Shown here: piece after piece, positions 8,503 through 16,564 of the stretch
How positions within the stretch are numbered: position 1 is the first letter of the stretch
How the letters are laid out: each line of letters begins with the position of its first letter
Assembly: GCF_900096915.1 (NCBI RefSeq)
Contig: NZ_FMYK01000001.1
Location: forward strand, 496,001 to 560,000
Length of the DNA stretch: 64,000 bases
Reading direction: 5' to 3'
Origin: Acinetobacter marinus
GTDB taxonomy: Bacteria > Pseudomonadota > Gammaproteobacteria > Pseudomonadales > Moraxellaceae
The notes under the pieces: generated by a model
Told to the model about the DNA's origin: nothing
What the model saw: only the letters and a program-made list of their open reading frames with translations
Databases searched by the model: none
Program-made: the position numbers and the translations under genes

Positions 8503-9354
8503 TTAAACATCGAGCTTACGACGAGCCAACCACTCAATCATGGCTGGATCACGATGCGAAAAGAATGAACTGGTTGCCGTATCTAGTGCGGTGATCTGCT
8601 GGATGTCCTGTGCAGATAATTCAAAATCAAAAATATCAATATTTTCTTGTAGACGTTCTTGGCGTACCGATTTCGCCAGCGACACCACATTGTGTTGTAA
8701 TAACCAGCGCAAGACCACCTGACCAATTGATTTGCCATATTGATCGGCAATTTTTTGCAGTACAGGATGGCTAAATAAATTGTTGCGTCCTTCGGCAAAC
8801 GGCGCCCACGCTTCAGGCTGAATATTATGCGCTTGCATCCACGGTACGGCGTGAAGCTGTTGTTGAAATGGATTGACTTCGACTTGATTGACCGCAGGCA
8901 CGACGTTGTTAAAAGCGATTAAATCCGCTAAACGGTCTGGATGAAAATTACTCACACCGATCGCACGGATTTTCCCTTCAGCGTGTAGCTCCTCCATCGC
9001 ACGCCACGCACCATGCACATCACCGATCGGTTGATGAATCAAGTACAAATCAACATAATCCATTTGCAAGCGATTCAGTGAGCGCTCGAACTGCGCTTTT
9101 GCGCCTTCATAACTGGTATCTTGCAACCACAATTTGGTGGTAATAAATAACTCATCACGAGCGATATGACTTTGACGAATTGCATTGCCGACTTCCGTTT
9201 CGTTTTGGTAGGATGCTGCGGTATCGATTAAGCGATAACCTACATCTATCACATGCAGAACCGCTTGTTCACACTCTTTGGCATCTTGCATTTGAAATAC
9301 GCCAAAACCAGCAACAGGCATGTCAACACCATTATTTAATTTGATCGTTTGCAT
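8503..9354 (-). CDS. Aldo/keto reductase (2,5-diketo-gluconate reductase type)
   Basis: 283-residue cytoplasmic NADPH-dependent reductase. Family marks are GYRLIDTAASYQNE (catalytic Asp and Tyr), LFITTKLW (Lys), YVDLYLIHQP (His), IRAIGVSNFHPDRL, and VNQVEVNPFQQQ. The ATG at 9354 has AGGTG six bases upstream. A GTG three codons earlier, at 9363, lies inside that ribosome binding site and is unlikely. It is the first gene of the minus-strand cluster and the only member with no export signal, so it may act on a product or precursor that crosses the inner membrane. It is divergent from the LysR gene, which probably controls it. Confidence 0.92.
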   Translation of the reverse strand: MQTIKLNNGVDMPVAGFGVFQMQDAKECEQAVLHVIDVGYRLIDTAASYQNETEVGNAIRQSHIARDELFITTKLWLQDTSYEGAKAQFERSLNRLQMDYVDLYLIHQPIGDVHGAWRAMEELHAEGKIRAIGVSNFHPDRLADLIAFNNVVPAVNQVEVNPFQQQLHAVPWMQAHNIQPEAWAPFAEGRNNLFSHPVLQKIADQYGKSIGQVVLRWLLQHNVVSLAKSVRQERLQENIDIFDFELSAQDIQQITALDTATSSFFSHRDPAMIEWLARRKLDV

Positions 9355-9477
9355 CAGTTTCACCTATTCATTTGTTGTCCTAAATCACAGAAACACTATA
9401 ACTGGATCAAAAACGTACAACTAGACCGCAAATTTCGATTACACTTATACGATAATTTGATTAATAACTTTTTATTA

Positions 9478-9493
9478 ATGGAATTTCATCCAT
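9478..9493. promoter_or_regulatory. Inverted repeat between the LysR gene and the reductase cluster
   Basis: ATGGA-N6-TCCAT lies in the 174-base divergent region, 35 bases before the LysR start. LysR proteins bind partly dyad sites of about 15 bases in such regions and usually repress themselves while activating the neighbour. A second short dyad, TTAT-N3-ATAA, lies near 9447-9457. Neither has a perfect T-N11-A pattern, so this is a candidate only. Confidence 0.35.
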
Positions 9494-9528
9494 AAAATAG
9501 ATCATTCAAAGTCCACAACAGAGGCGAT

Positions 9529-10422
9529 ATGTCAGAAAATTTAGATGATTTAAAAGCCTTCTTGATTGTTGCCCGTTCTGGCAGTTTTACCAAAGCCGCA
9601 GGACAAATGGGTGTGTCTCAATCCGCACTCAGCTATACCATCAAAATGCTGGAACAGCGCCTTGATATGAAGCTACTGCATCGCACCACACGCAGTGTGT
9701 CATTGACCCAAGAGGGCGAGCAACTTTTTAATGACATTGAACCCCTGCTCACAAGCATCGAACAAAAGCTCAATAATCTCAATTCATTTCGTGACAATCC
9801 ACGGGGTCAACTGCGCATCAACGGCACTGAAATTACTTTGAATGTATTACTTTGGGAAAAGTTATCGCAATTTATGCATGACTATCCTGAGGTACAGCTC
9901 GAACTCAACATGGATTATGGTTTTGCCGATATTGTCAAAGACCGCTACGACATCGGGATTAGGCTTGGCGAAAATTTACATAAGGACATGATTTCGGTCA
10001 AAGTCAGTGAACCGCTTGAAATGATCACCCTCGCCTCTCCTGACTATCTCGCCAAGCACGGCACACCGAACACTCCCGAAGCCTTACATCAACATCAATG
10101 TATTGGACTACGTCTGCCAAGCCACGAACGTGTACAGGCTTGGGAGTTTCGAGATCACACCAACCATGATCAGGTCATCACGCTCAATCTAGAATGTCGT
10201 CTCGTTGTCAGTCATGCTAGACTCATTTTAAAAGCAGGTGTGCAAGGTCATGGTATCGTTTGGCTACCCAAAGTCATGGTCGAAGATGAGCTCTCGCAAG
10301 GTACGCTGGTCACCATCTTGAACAATTGGAATATGCATTATTCGCCGTATTATATGTACTACCCAAGTCGTCGTGAGTCGTCCCACGTCTTTCGTCTGTT
10401 GGTCGATGCTTTAAAAGTATAA
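9529..10422 (+). CDS. LysR family transcriptional regulator
   Basis: 297 residues. The N-terminal winged helix-turn-helix (about 1-60) has the typical LKAFLIVARSGSFTKAA and QSALSYTIKMLEQRL. A helical linker and a two-lobed inducer-binding domain follow. The ATG at 9529 has AGAGG four bases upstream. It is divergently placed from the aldo/keto reductase gene, the usual arrangement for a LysR regulator and its target, so it very likely controls the 9354-4415 cluster. The closest general type is the group regulating reductases and detoxification genes. The inducer is unknown. The end is followed by a bidirectional terminator shared with rapA. Confidence 0.93.
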   Translation: MSENLDDLKAFLIVARSGSFTKAAGQMGVSQSALSYTIKMLEQRLDMKLLHRTTRSVSLTQEGEQLFNDIEPLLTSIEQKLNNLNSFRDNPRGQLRINGTEITLNVLLWEKLSQFMHDYPEVQLELNMDYGFADIVKDRYDIGIRLGENLHKDMISVKVSEPLEMITLASPDYLAKHGTPNTPEALHQHQCIGLRLPSHERVQAWEFRDHTNHDQVITLNLECRLVVSHARLILKAGVQGHGIVWLPKVMVEDELSQGTLVTILNNWNMHYSPYYMYYPSRRESSHVFRLLVDALKV

Positions 10423-10446
10423 AACGCTGCACAGCCTATCCGCCAT

Positions 10447-10477
10447 AAAAAAACGCACTCTTAAAGAATGCGTTTTT
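10447..10477. terminator. Bidirectional terminator between the LysR gene and rapA
   Basis: AAAAACGCA and TGCGTTTTT flank a short loop, with T-runs on either strand, between two convergent genes. Confidence 0.85.
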
Positions 10478-10506
10478 AGTCATTTGTCAGTCACGACTCT
10501 AGCCAA

Positions 10507-13332
10507 TTATGGATTGATTGACACCAATACACGAATCGCTTCTGGAGAAATGCTGAGCTGTTTCAGTAAGCTCAAACCTTCTTGTTGATGCTTGACCAAA
10601 CGATCCACTTCATCTTGACGGATGCTTGGATTGTGTTGTTTGAGATAGTTCAAACGGTCAATTTCTTTTTGCCAACGCTTTTCATAATGTTGCTGTGCAC
10701 CTTCTTGAATCTGTGGCAATTGCGCTTTGACCATATCCAGTGCCTGCGCATAACGTGCTTCAATCACTTCACGGCGAGCTTTGATCACTTGGCGGGCATT
10801 ATTGCCATCAAGATGTTGCGTATATGGCTGTAAAATATGCGATGCGATTTTCTCCGACAGGTCTTGACCGTTCTCAGTCAATAACACACGAATCAATTGT
10901 TTTGGCAAACTTGCGCCAAGATTCAGCACTTTCGGTGCAATCACATCGACTTTAAACCACAGCTCAACCAACATGGTGCCTGCTTTGATCGCACTACTTT
11001 TCAGTAAAGCGACGTTGGTACTACCAAAAGATTGGGTATTAATCAGCTCCATGACACTTTCTACAAAAGGATGCTCAAGTGTTAAGAACTGACTATCTTC
11101 ACGCGTCTGCGCTTGATCACGGTAGAAGGTCACAGTCATGCCGTCTTCTTCGAGTTGCAAACCTTGTACTTGCATTTGATCAGTCGGGCGAATGATCACT
11201 GTGCCGTTACTTTGCTCATCGAAGTCGATATTGGTCGCCGACATAAAGCGTTTGATAAAATCTGGCACAAGCGAATTATCTTCATAATCTTCAAGTGCTT
11301 TGACGATACGGCGTGCGACTTGTGGACGGCACGAGTTATATTCGAGTAGACGATCTCGCCCTTCTTGCATCGCTGCTTCGAGTTGCATGCGCTGTTCATT
11401 GACTTGTTCAAGCAGTGGTTCAAAGTCTGGCGTATCGCTAAGCAAACAGTCTTTCAGCTCAACGATAAAGTTTTCTTGCAAAGTCTGCGCCGTCGGTGAA
11501 ATCTGACTAAAAATATTCAGCCCTTCGTTATACCAACGGAACATACGCTCTTGCGCTGTACCTTCGATATAGGGCACATGGATTTGAATACGATTTTCCT
11601 GACCGATACGATCAAGACGACCAATACGCTGTTCCAGCACATCAGGATTGGCAGGCAAATCAAACAGCACCAAATCACTGGCAAATTGGAAATTTCGTCC
11701 TTCCGAGCCAATTTCTGAACAAAGTAAAATCTGTGCGCCGTAGCTGTCTTCGGCAAAGTACGCCGCCGCTTGGTCACGTTCAAGTAAGCTCATACCTTCA
11801 TGGAACATTGCGGTGCGAATGCCTGCATGGATACGCAGTGCGCTTTCGAGCGATTCGACCACTGGACCACTACGAGCAATCAATAAGACCTTTTTATGCT
11901 TTAACTCGTGGCGTAGCGCATTCATCAGCCATGACACACGTGGATCATGTTCCATCCATGCGCCGTCAATTTGCAATTCTTCAGGCCACATTTGCTCACG
12001 CAGTTTGCCTTCGGTCTGCCAATTTTCAGGACGTGGCAAAGGCACAGGCAAGCAATCACGCCCAGGAAAACCTTGAATCGCCTCACGGGTATTACGGAAC
12101 AAAATCCGCCCTGTACCATGACGATCAAGCAACTCATGAATGGCACGATAGCGTGGCTCAGGCTCATCTGTGATTGGATGACCGAGTAACTGCTCAAGTG
12201 AAGCCAATTGCCCTTCTTCCAAAGGCATATCCGACATCAATACTTCGGCAATTTTTGCAGTTTGTTGATATTGTTCCTCTTCTGCCAAGAAGCGATCAAG
12301 ATCGTTAAAACGCTGTGGATCAAGCAAACGTAAACGAGCAAAATGACTTTCTACGCCAAGCTGTTCTGGTGTTGCGGTAAGTAGCAGTACACCCGCAGTT
12401 TTATTGGCGAAATCTTCAACCAAATCATAACGATCATTACCGCCTTCTTGCTCTGACCAAATCAAGTGATGCGCTTCATCGACCACGAGCAAATCAAAAC
12501 CTGCTTCAATGGCTTGTTCATGCAAATCAGGGTGATCGAGCATCAAGTCGATACTGGCAATAATGCGTTGTTCGGTGCTAAATGGATTCAGCTCAGGATC
12601 GTGTTCTTTGATAGACGCAGTACGAGTCAGGTCAAAAATCGAAAATGGCAAATTGAAACGACGACGCATTTCAATCATCCATTGATATTGCAACGAGTCA
12701 GGTACCAAAATCAGCACACGTTCACTGCGACCAGTTTTCAGTTGTTGATGAATGATCAAACCCGCTTCAATGGTTTTACCCAAGCCGACTTCATCGGCAA
12801 GCAACACACGTGGCGCAAGTCGAGTCCCGACTTCGTTGGCAATATACAGCTGATGCGGAATCAAGCCGACACGTGCACCGAGTAAACCACGCAGTGGACT
12901 ACGTTTCATGGTGGCTTGCATCATCAAGGCTTGAATACGCAAATCGTACCATTCTTTATAATCGACCTGACTGGCAAGCATGCGCTCTAAGGGTTTTGAC
13001 AACTGAATATGCGCACCCAGACGGGTTTCATTGAGGTCTTTGATGACTTCATCGCCCTGCGCATCTATGCGTTTGGCATGATACTTCATCACACCACCAC
13101 GATCTTCCACAGACAGCACTTGCCATTCGAGTCCTTCTTGATCGGAAATCATATCGCCAACATTGAACACAATGCGTGATAAAGGTGCATTGCTTCGTGC
13201 ATAGACCCGTGTTTCATCACTTTTTGGGAACAGAATACTGATTGCTCGCTCATCGACATCAATGAGTACGCCCAGTCCAAGCTCTGATTCCGTATCTGAA
13301 AGCCAACGTTGTCCGATCGCAAATTGTTGCAA
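10507..13332 (-). CDS. rapA: RNA polymerase-associated ATPase RapA (HepA)
   Basis: SWI2/SNF2-type ATPase that binds core RNA polymerase and promotes its recycling. In a frame of up to 947 residues it has the N-terminal Tudor-like region (GQRWLSDTESELGLG), Walker A LADEVGLGKTIEAG near 185-197, the DEAH box VVDEAHHLIWSE near 290, SEIGSEGRNFQFA and QRIGRLDRIGQ for the helicase C lobe, and the long C-terminal RapA region. E. coli RapA is 968 residues. No ATG is available. Three starts are in frame: TTG 13350, GTG 13341 and TTG 13332. The last is six bases after AAGGTG and aligns with the start of E. coli RapA, so I prefer it. It lies next to rluA, as in E. coli. Confidence 0.95.
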   Translation of the reverse strand: MQQFAIGQRWLSDTESELGLGVLIDVDERAISILFPKSDETRVYARSNAPLSRIVFNVGDMISDQEGLEWQVLSVEDRGGVMKYHAKRIDAQGDEVIKDLNETRLGAHIQLSKPLERMLASQVDYKEWYDLRIQALMMQATMKRSPLRGLLGARVGLIPHQLYIANEVGTRLAPRVLLADEVGLGKTIEAGLIIHQQLKTGRSERVLILVPDSLQYQWMIEMRRRFNLPFSIFDLTRTASIKEHDPELNPFSTEQRIIASIDLMLDHPDLHEQAIEAGFDLLVVDEAHHLIWSEQEGGNDRYDLVEDFANKTAGVLLLTATPEQLGVESHFARLRLLDPQRFNDLDRFLAEEEQYQQTAKIAEVLMSDMPLEEGQLASLEQLLGHPITDEPEPRYRAIHELLDRHGTGRILFRNTREAIQGFPGRDCLPVPLPRPENWQTEGKLREQMWPEELQIDGAWMEHDPRVSWLMNALRHELKHKKVLLIARSGPVVESLESALRIHAGIRTAMFHEGMSLLERDQAAAYFAEDSYGAQILLCSEIGSEGRNFQFASDLVLFDLPANPDVLEQRIGRLDRIGQENRIQIHVPYIEGTAQERMFRWYNEGLNIFSQISPTAQTLQENFIVELKDCLLSDTPDFEPLLEQVNEQRMQLEAAMQEGRDRLLEYNSCRPQVARRIVKALEDYEDNSLVPDFIKRFMSATNIDFDEQSNGTVIIRPTDQMQVQGLQLEEDGMTVTFYRDQAQTREDSQFLTLEHPFVESVMELINTQSFGSTNVALLKSSAIKAGTMLVELWFKVDVIAPKVLNLGASLPKQLIRVLLTENGQDLSEKIASHILQPYTQHLDGNNARQVIKARREVIEARYAQALDMVKAQLPQIQEGAQQHYEKRWQKEIDRLNYLKQHNPSIRQDEVDRLVKHQQEGLSLLKQLSISPEAIRVLVSINP

Positions 13333-13530
13333 GTTTTTCACCTTAATCAAAAAGTTGAATGCATTTTATCGAATTAAATTTCAAACCAATCCATCTCATA
13401 TGTTCAAGAATGAATAAGCAAAAAGTATGACAATGCAGTCCATGCTTTTTGAAAATTCCCATTCACCCTTGATCATGACAGATTACTATTTTGTTTGCAT
13501 TTTAACCGATTAGAAAACCATCATAAAAGT

Positions 13531-14187
13531 CTAAAATGGAGTTTGGCAAACAAAGTTCAATGTTTGCCCTGTAACAGGATGTACAAAACTTAGCTCCGCC
13601 GCATGCAAACAAAGGCGCTTAGCAAGCGATTGCCCTTGTGTTGTGGCATATAGCGTATCGCCAACTATCGGATGACCGATATATTGAGTGTGTACACGTA
13701 ATTGGTGCGAACGTCCTGTAATCGGTTTTAAGACAATCCGACTCACAGGCACATCCTGAATATAAAAATTTTCGATAATTTGATAATAACTTTGCGCAGA
13801 TTTAGAATGCGATTCATCGGCGATATGCAACGGTGGATGCGCTTCGTCATAACGCACAGGCACATTGATCTCGGCAAAATCGTCAAAATGTACGCTCAAA
13901 TGCCCTTCGACAATGGCGTGATATTTTTTTTCCGTTTGACGCTGTTGGAATTGAATGGAGATATGACGCTGTGCTGCTTTATTTAAAGCAAAGACTAAAA
14001 TGCCCGAAGTATCTCGATCAAGACGATGAACGAGGAGTGTTTTTGGTTCTTCTTGTAAAAGGCGTGTCTGTACACTGTCAGTGAGCGCTTCGCCTTTTCC
14101 TGGCACACTGAGTAGACCTGCAGGCTTGTTGATGACCATCACATCGTCGTCACGATAAATCAGACAGTCTTGCAAAAAGTTCGGCAA
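13531..14187 (-). CDS. rluA: RluA family pseudouridine synthase
   Basis: 218 residues, the size of E. coli RluA (219), which makes pseudouridine at 23S rRNA U746 and tRNA U32. HRLDRDTSGILVFA contains the catalytic Asp; VLKPITGRSHQLRVH and IGHPIVGDTLYA are the other conserved blocks. There is no S4 domain, which argues against RluC or RluD. The start is a TTG at 14187 with AGGTGG seven bases upstream. The gene is followed on the same strand by rapA after about 200 bases, the same pairing as in E. coli, which supports the symbol. Confidence 0.88.
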   Translation of the reverse strand: MPNFLQDCLIYRDDDVMVINKPAGLLSVPGKGEALTDSVQTRLLQEEPKTLLVHRLDRDTSGILVFALNKAAQRHISIQFQQRQTEKKYHAIVEGHLSVHFDDFAEINVPVRYDEAHPPLHIADESHSKSAQSYYQIIENFYIQDVPVSRIVLKPITGRSHQLRVHTQYIGHPIVGDTLYATTQGQSLAKRLCLHAAELSFVHPVTGQTLNFVCQTPF

Positions 14188-14364
14188 CGCCTTTCCACCT
14201 AATGATCATTAAAGTTTGCAGGTGCAGATGATAGTAATTTAGGCGATACTGCGCAAGCAAATCTATCTAAAAATATTTGAACATATAGTCAAATCAATCA
14301 ACCATTGAGTCGGAATAATTAGTTGTGTATAAATGATCTACAGCACTTGAACTTCAAGGCGTGA

Positions 14365-15366
14365 ATGGTTAAGCTCAAAGTTAATCGTTTGATAATATCT
14401 GCATTAAAAATGTCTAATTCTTCACATCAACATTCACACGACCATGCAACTGATCAGCACGATCATAAGCATAACCACGACCATAGCCATATCCCCAATA
14501 ATAAAAAAATCCTGACCATCAGTTTTATCCTGATCACCATATTTATGGTGGCAGAGTTTGTCGGTGGCTATATGACTAATAGCTTGGCGCTGATCTCTGA
14601 TGCAGGACATATGCTCAGTGATTCTGTGGCACTGGGTATTGCTCTCTTTGCGGTTTTTCTCGGTGAAAAAGCAAGTAATGCTCGTAAAAGTTTTGGCTAT
14701 CAACGCTTTGAAATCTTAGCCGCTGCCATCAACGGCATTACCCTTGTGGCGATTTCGATTTATATTTTTGTCGAGGCAATTCTTCGTCTACAAACACCTG
14801 AAGACATTCATGTGCAAGGCATGCTGATCATTGCCACTTTGGGCTTACTGATTAATATCATTGTTGCGTGGATGATGTTTCGAGGCAGTGATACCGAACA
14901 TGATCTGAATATGCGTGGTGCATTTTTACATGTGCTGAGTGATCTGCTCGGTTCGGTTGGTGCGATCATTGCGGCATTGTGTATTTATTTCTTCGCATGG
15001 CAATGGGCGGATACGGTGGCAAGTGTATTGGTGGCGCTTTTGGTATTGCGTAGCGGTTGGAGTGTGGTCAAGCAATCCACTCACGTGCTAATGCAAGGTA
15101 CACCTGAGCGATTCAATGTTGCTGAGATTCAAGCGCAGATCATGGCAAATGATCGTATCCTCGATGTGCACGATCTGCATATTTGGAGTTTATCGAGTAA
15201 GCGTTATATCTTGAGCTGTCATATCGTGGTCGATGATCAGATGACCATGCAAAACGTACAAAGTCTACTCCATGAGGTTGAGCAATCTCTGCAAGCCATC
15301 GGTATTGAGCATGTGACCATACAGACGGAAACTCGTAATCATCAGCATGCCGAGCTTGATTTTTAA
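14365..15366 (+). CDS. Cation diffusion facilitator, zinc exporter type
   Basis: Inner-membrane metal/proton antiporter of the CDF family, 333 residues from the ATG at 14365 (AAGG five bases upstream); MSNSSHQ at 14410 is an alternative start nearer to relatives. A His-rich N-terminus (HQHSHDHATDQHDHKHNH) precedes six predicted helices. SLALISDAGHMLSD in helix 2 and LHVLSDLLGS in helix 5 supply the HxxxD metal sites of zinc and cobalt transporters (ZitB/CzcD type). The cytoplasmic C-terminal domain has VHDLHIWSLSS. Likely role is zinc, possibly cobalt or cadmium, export. No metal regulator is adjacent and I see no clear Zur or MerR operator upstream. Confidence 0.92.
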   Translation: MVKLKVNRLIISALKMSNSSHQHSHDHATDQHDHKHNHDHSHIPNNKKILTISFILITIFMVAEFVGGYMTNSLALISDAGHMLSDSVALGIALFAVFLGEKASNARKSFGYQRFEILAAAINGITLVAISIYIFVEAILRLQTPEDIHVQGMLIIATLGLLINIIVAWMMFRGSDTEHDLNMRGAFLHVLSDLLGSVGAIIAALCIYFFAWQWADTVASVLVALLVLRSGWSVVKQSTHVLMQGTPERFNVAEIQAQIMANDRILDVHDLHIWSLSSKRYILSCHIVVDDQMTMQNVQSLLHEVEQSLQAIGIEHVTIQTETRNHQHAELDF

Positions 15367-15468
15367 AGAGCTTGATTTTAAACGATAGATTATTAAAGTG
15401 AGCTATGTTTTAATACGCACAGTTTGAGATGAGCCTCATACAGTATACGGCTTGATTCGTATACGACT

Positions 15469-15492
15469 AGCCCTGCTAATGCAGGGCTTTTT
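15469..15492 (+). terminator. Terminator after the CDF gene
   Basis: AGCCCTGC-TAAT-GCAGGGCT followed by a T-run on the plus strand only. Another small dyad, GTATACG-N8-CGTATAC, lies just upstream at 15443-15464. Confidence 0.85.
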
Positions 15493-15504
15493 CATTTGTA
15501 AACC

Positions 15505-16491
15505 CTAATCCAAATCTAAAATTCGCTTAATATATTGCGGATACTCCCCTGTAAAATACTCATAGATTAAAGGGTTTCCATGTAGAAAATGGGTAGTTAG
15601 ATTTGACCAATCATCGACAGCAATCTCACCATTTATCTTAAATAGTTTTTTTGAAGTAGGCTTACTTCCTGAAAAGCTTTTCAAATCAAAATTGATATCT
15701 TTATCTCTTTTCTCAAAATAATGATTTTCTTCATAAAAGTGTATTGCTCCATCAAAATGCTTAAATATTTTTCTATTCAAATCAAATTCAGCATGAATAT
15801 ATCTTACTGGGTATATTGTATTACCATTTTCATAAACCTTAACACTTTCATCCTTAAACTCAAGGAGTTGAAATGTTTTAATATTATCTTTAGTAGACCA
15901 TTTCACATCAAGAGAATAATTATTATTGAACAACATAGAATTTCCATCAAAAATATCAGGTGGTTTAAGTTTAACTATACCGTCCGAAATCAATGAAATA
16001 TTCTTATTAAACGGAGCACCAAACCACCTATCAAATTCACAATACAAAGATGGCTCATCTATTTTTATCACATTCTCATCAACACTCAAATATGCATCTA
16101 AATTTTTTTTATCAAGTTTATAAAACTCTTCAATAAAATGAGGTGCATAATTATTATATAAAGAGTAGCCTCGCCTGAAGTATTGATTAGCAAGCAAATA
16201 AAAATTAAAAACATCAAAATAACCAGCTAGTCGAGGGTTTGATGATGTTTTTTTCAAGTCCCGCCAATTAAACAAACCATCTTTATCTGCTTTAAGTGGC
16301 AAGAAATTAGCTATAGATGATTTTGTTATTATTAAAAGTCCAGCTGGAACAAAATATTGCATATCATCTATAGAGTTATTATTTAGAATAAGTAATCTTT
16401 CTATATCATTAATTGTTTTCTCATATTTAACCTGTAATGATTTTTTGATATTTTCTTCTTGCAGAGAAGTATTGAAATGTTCATCTACCAT
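15505..16491 (-). CDS. Unrecognised A+T-rich orphan protein
   Basis: 328 residues; I do not recognise the family. It has no signal peptide or membrane helix and looks like a soluble protein rich in Asn, Lys, Asp and aromatic residues, with a Glu/Lys-rich start and segments such as YFRRGYSLYNN and CEFDRWFGAPF. Base composition differs sharply from its neighbours: the line 15721-15780 has 14 G+C of 60, against 27 of 60 at 14881-14940 in the CDF gene. Codon choice is strongly A/T-ended. The ATG at 16491 has a weak GGA nine bases upstream. It starts 19 bases after the acnB terminator, leaving no room for its own promoter unless one overlaps the acnB end. These points suggest recent acquisition, as for toxin, immunity or phage-type cargo, but none is shown. 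Confidence 0.7.
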   Translation of the reverse strand: MVDEHFNTSLQEENIKKSLQVKYEKTINDIERLLILNNNSIDDMQYFVPAGLLIITKSSIANFLPLKADKDGLFNWRDLKKTSSNPRLAGYFDVFNFYLLANQYFRRGYSLYNNYAPHFIEEFYKLDKKNLDAYLSVDENVIKIDEPSLYCEFDRWFGAPFNKNISLISDGIVKLKPPDIFDGNSMLFNNNYSLDVKWSTKDNIKTFQLLEFKDESVKVYENGNTIYPVRYIHAEFDLNRKIFKHFDGAIHFYEENHYFEKRDKDINFDLKSFSGSKPTSKKLFKINGEIAVDDWSNLTTHFLHGNPLIYEYFTGEYPQYIKRILDLD

Positions 16492-16509
16492 TTTATTTAG
16501 TCCAAAAAT

Positions 16510-16532
16510 AAGGGCTGAATTATCAGCCCTTA
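16510..16532 (-). terminator. Terminator of acnB
   Basis: AAGGGCTGA and TCAGCCCTT with a four-base loop, then ATTTTT on the minus strand, 33 bases after the acnB stop. Confidence 0.85.
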
Positions 16533-16564
16533 TCTTTACTCACTTTAATCTACTTTTCAATAGA

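Noticed and set aside
11733..12173. Plus-strand open frame of 146 codons inside rapA
   Set aside because: It is antisense to the conserved helicase region of rapA and has no family resemblance.
15505..16491. Prophage remnant or complete mobile island
   Set aside because: A single gene only; no integrase, direct repeats or tRNA target at its borders.
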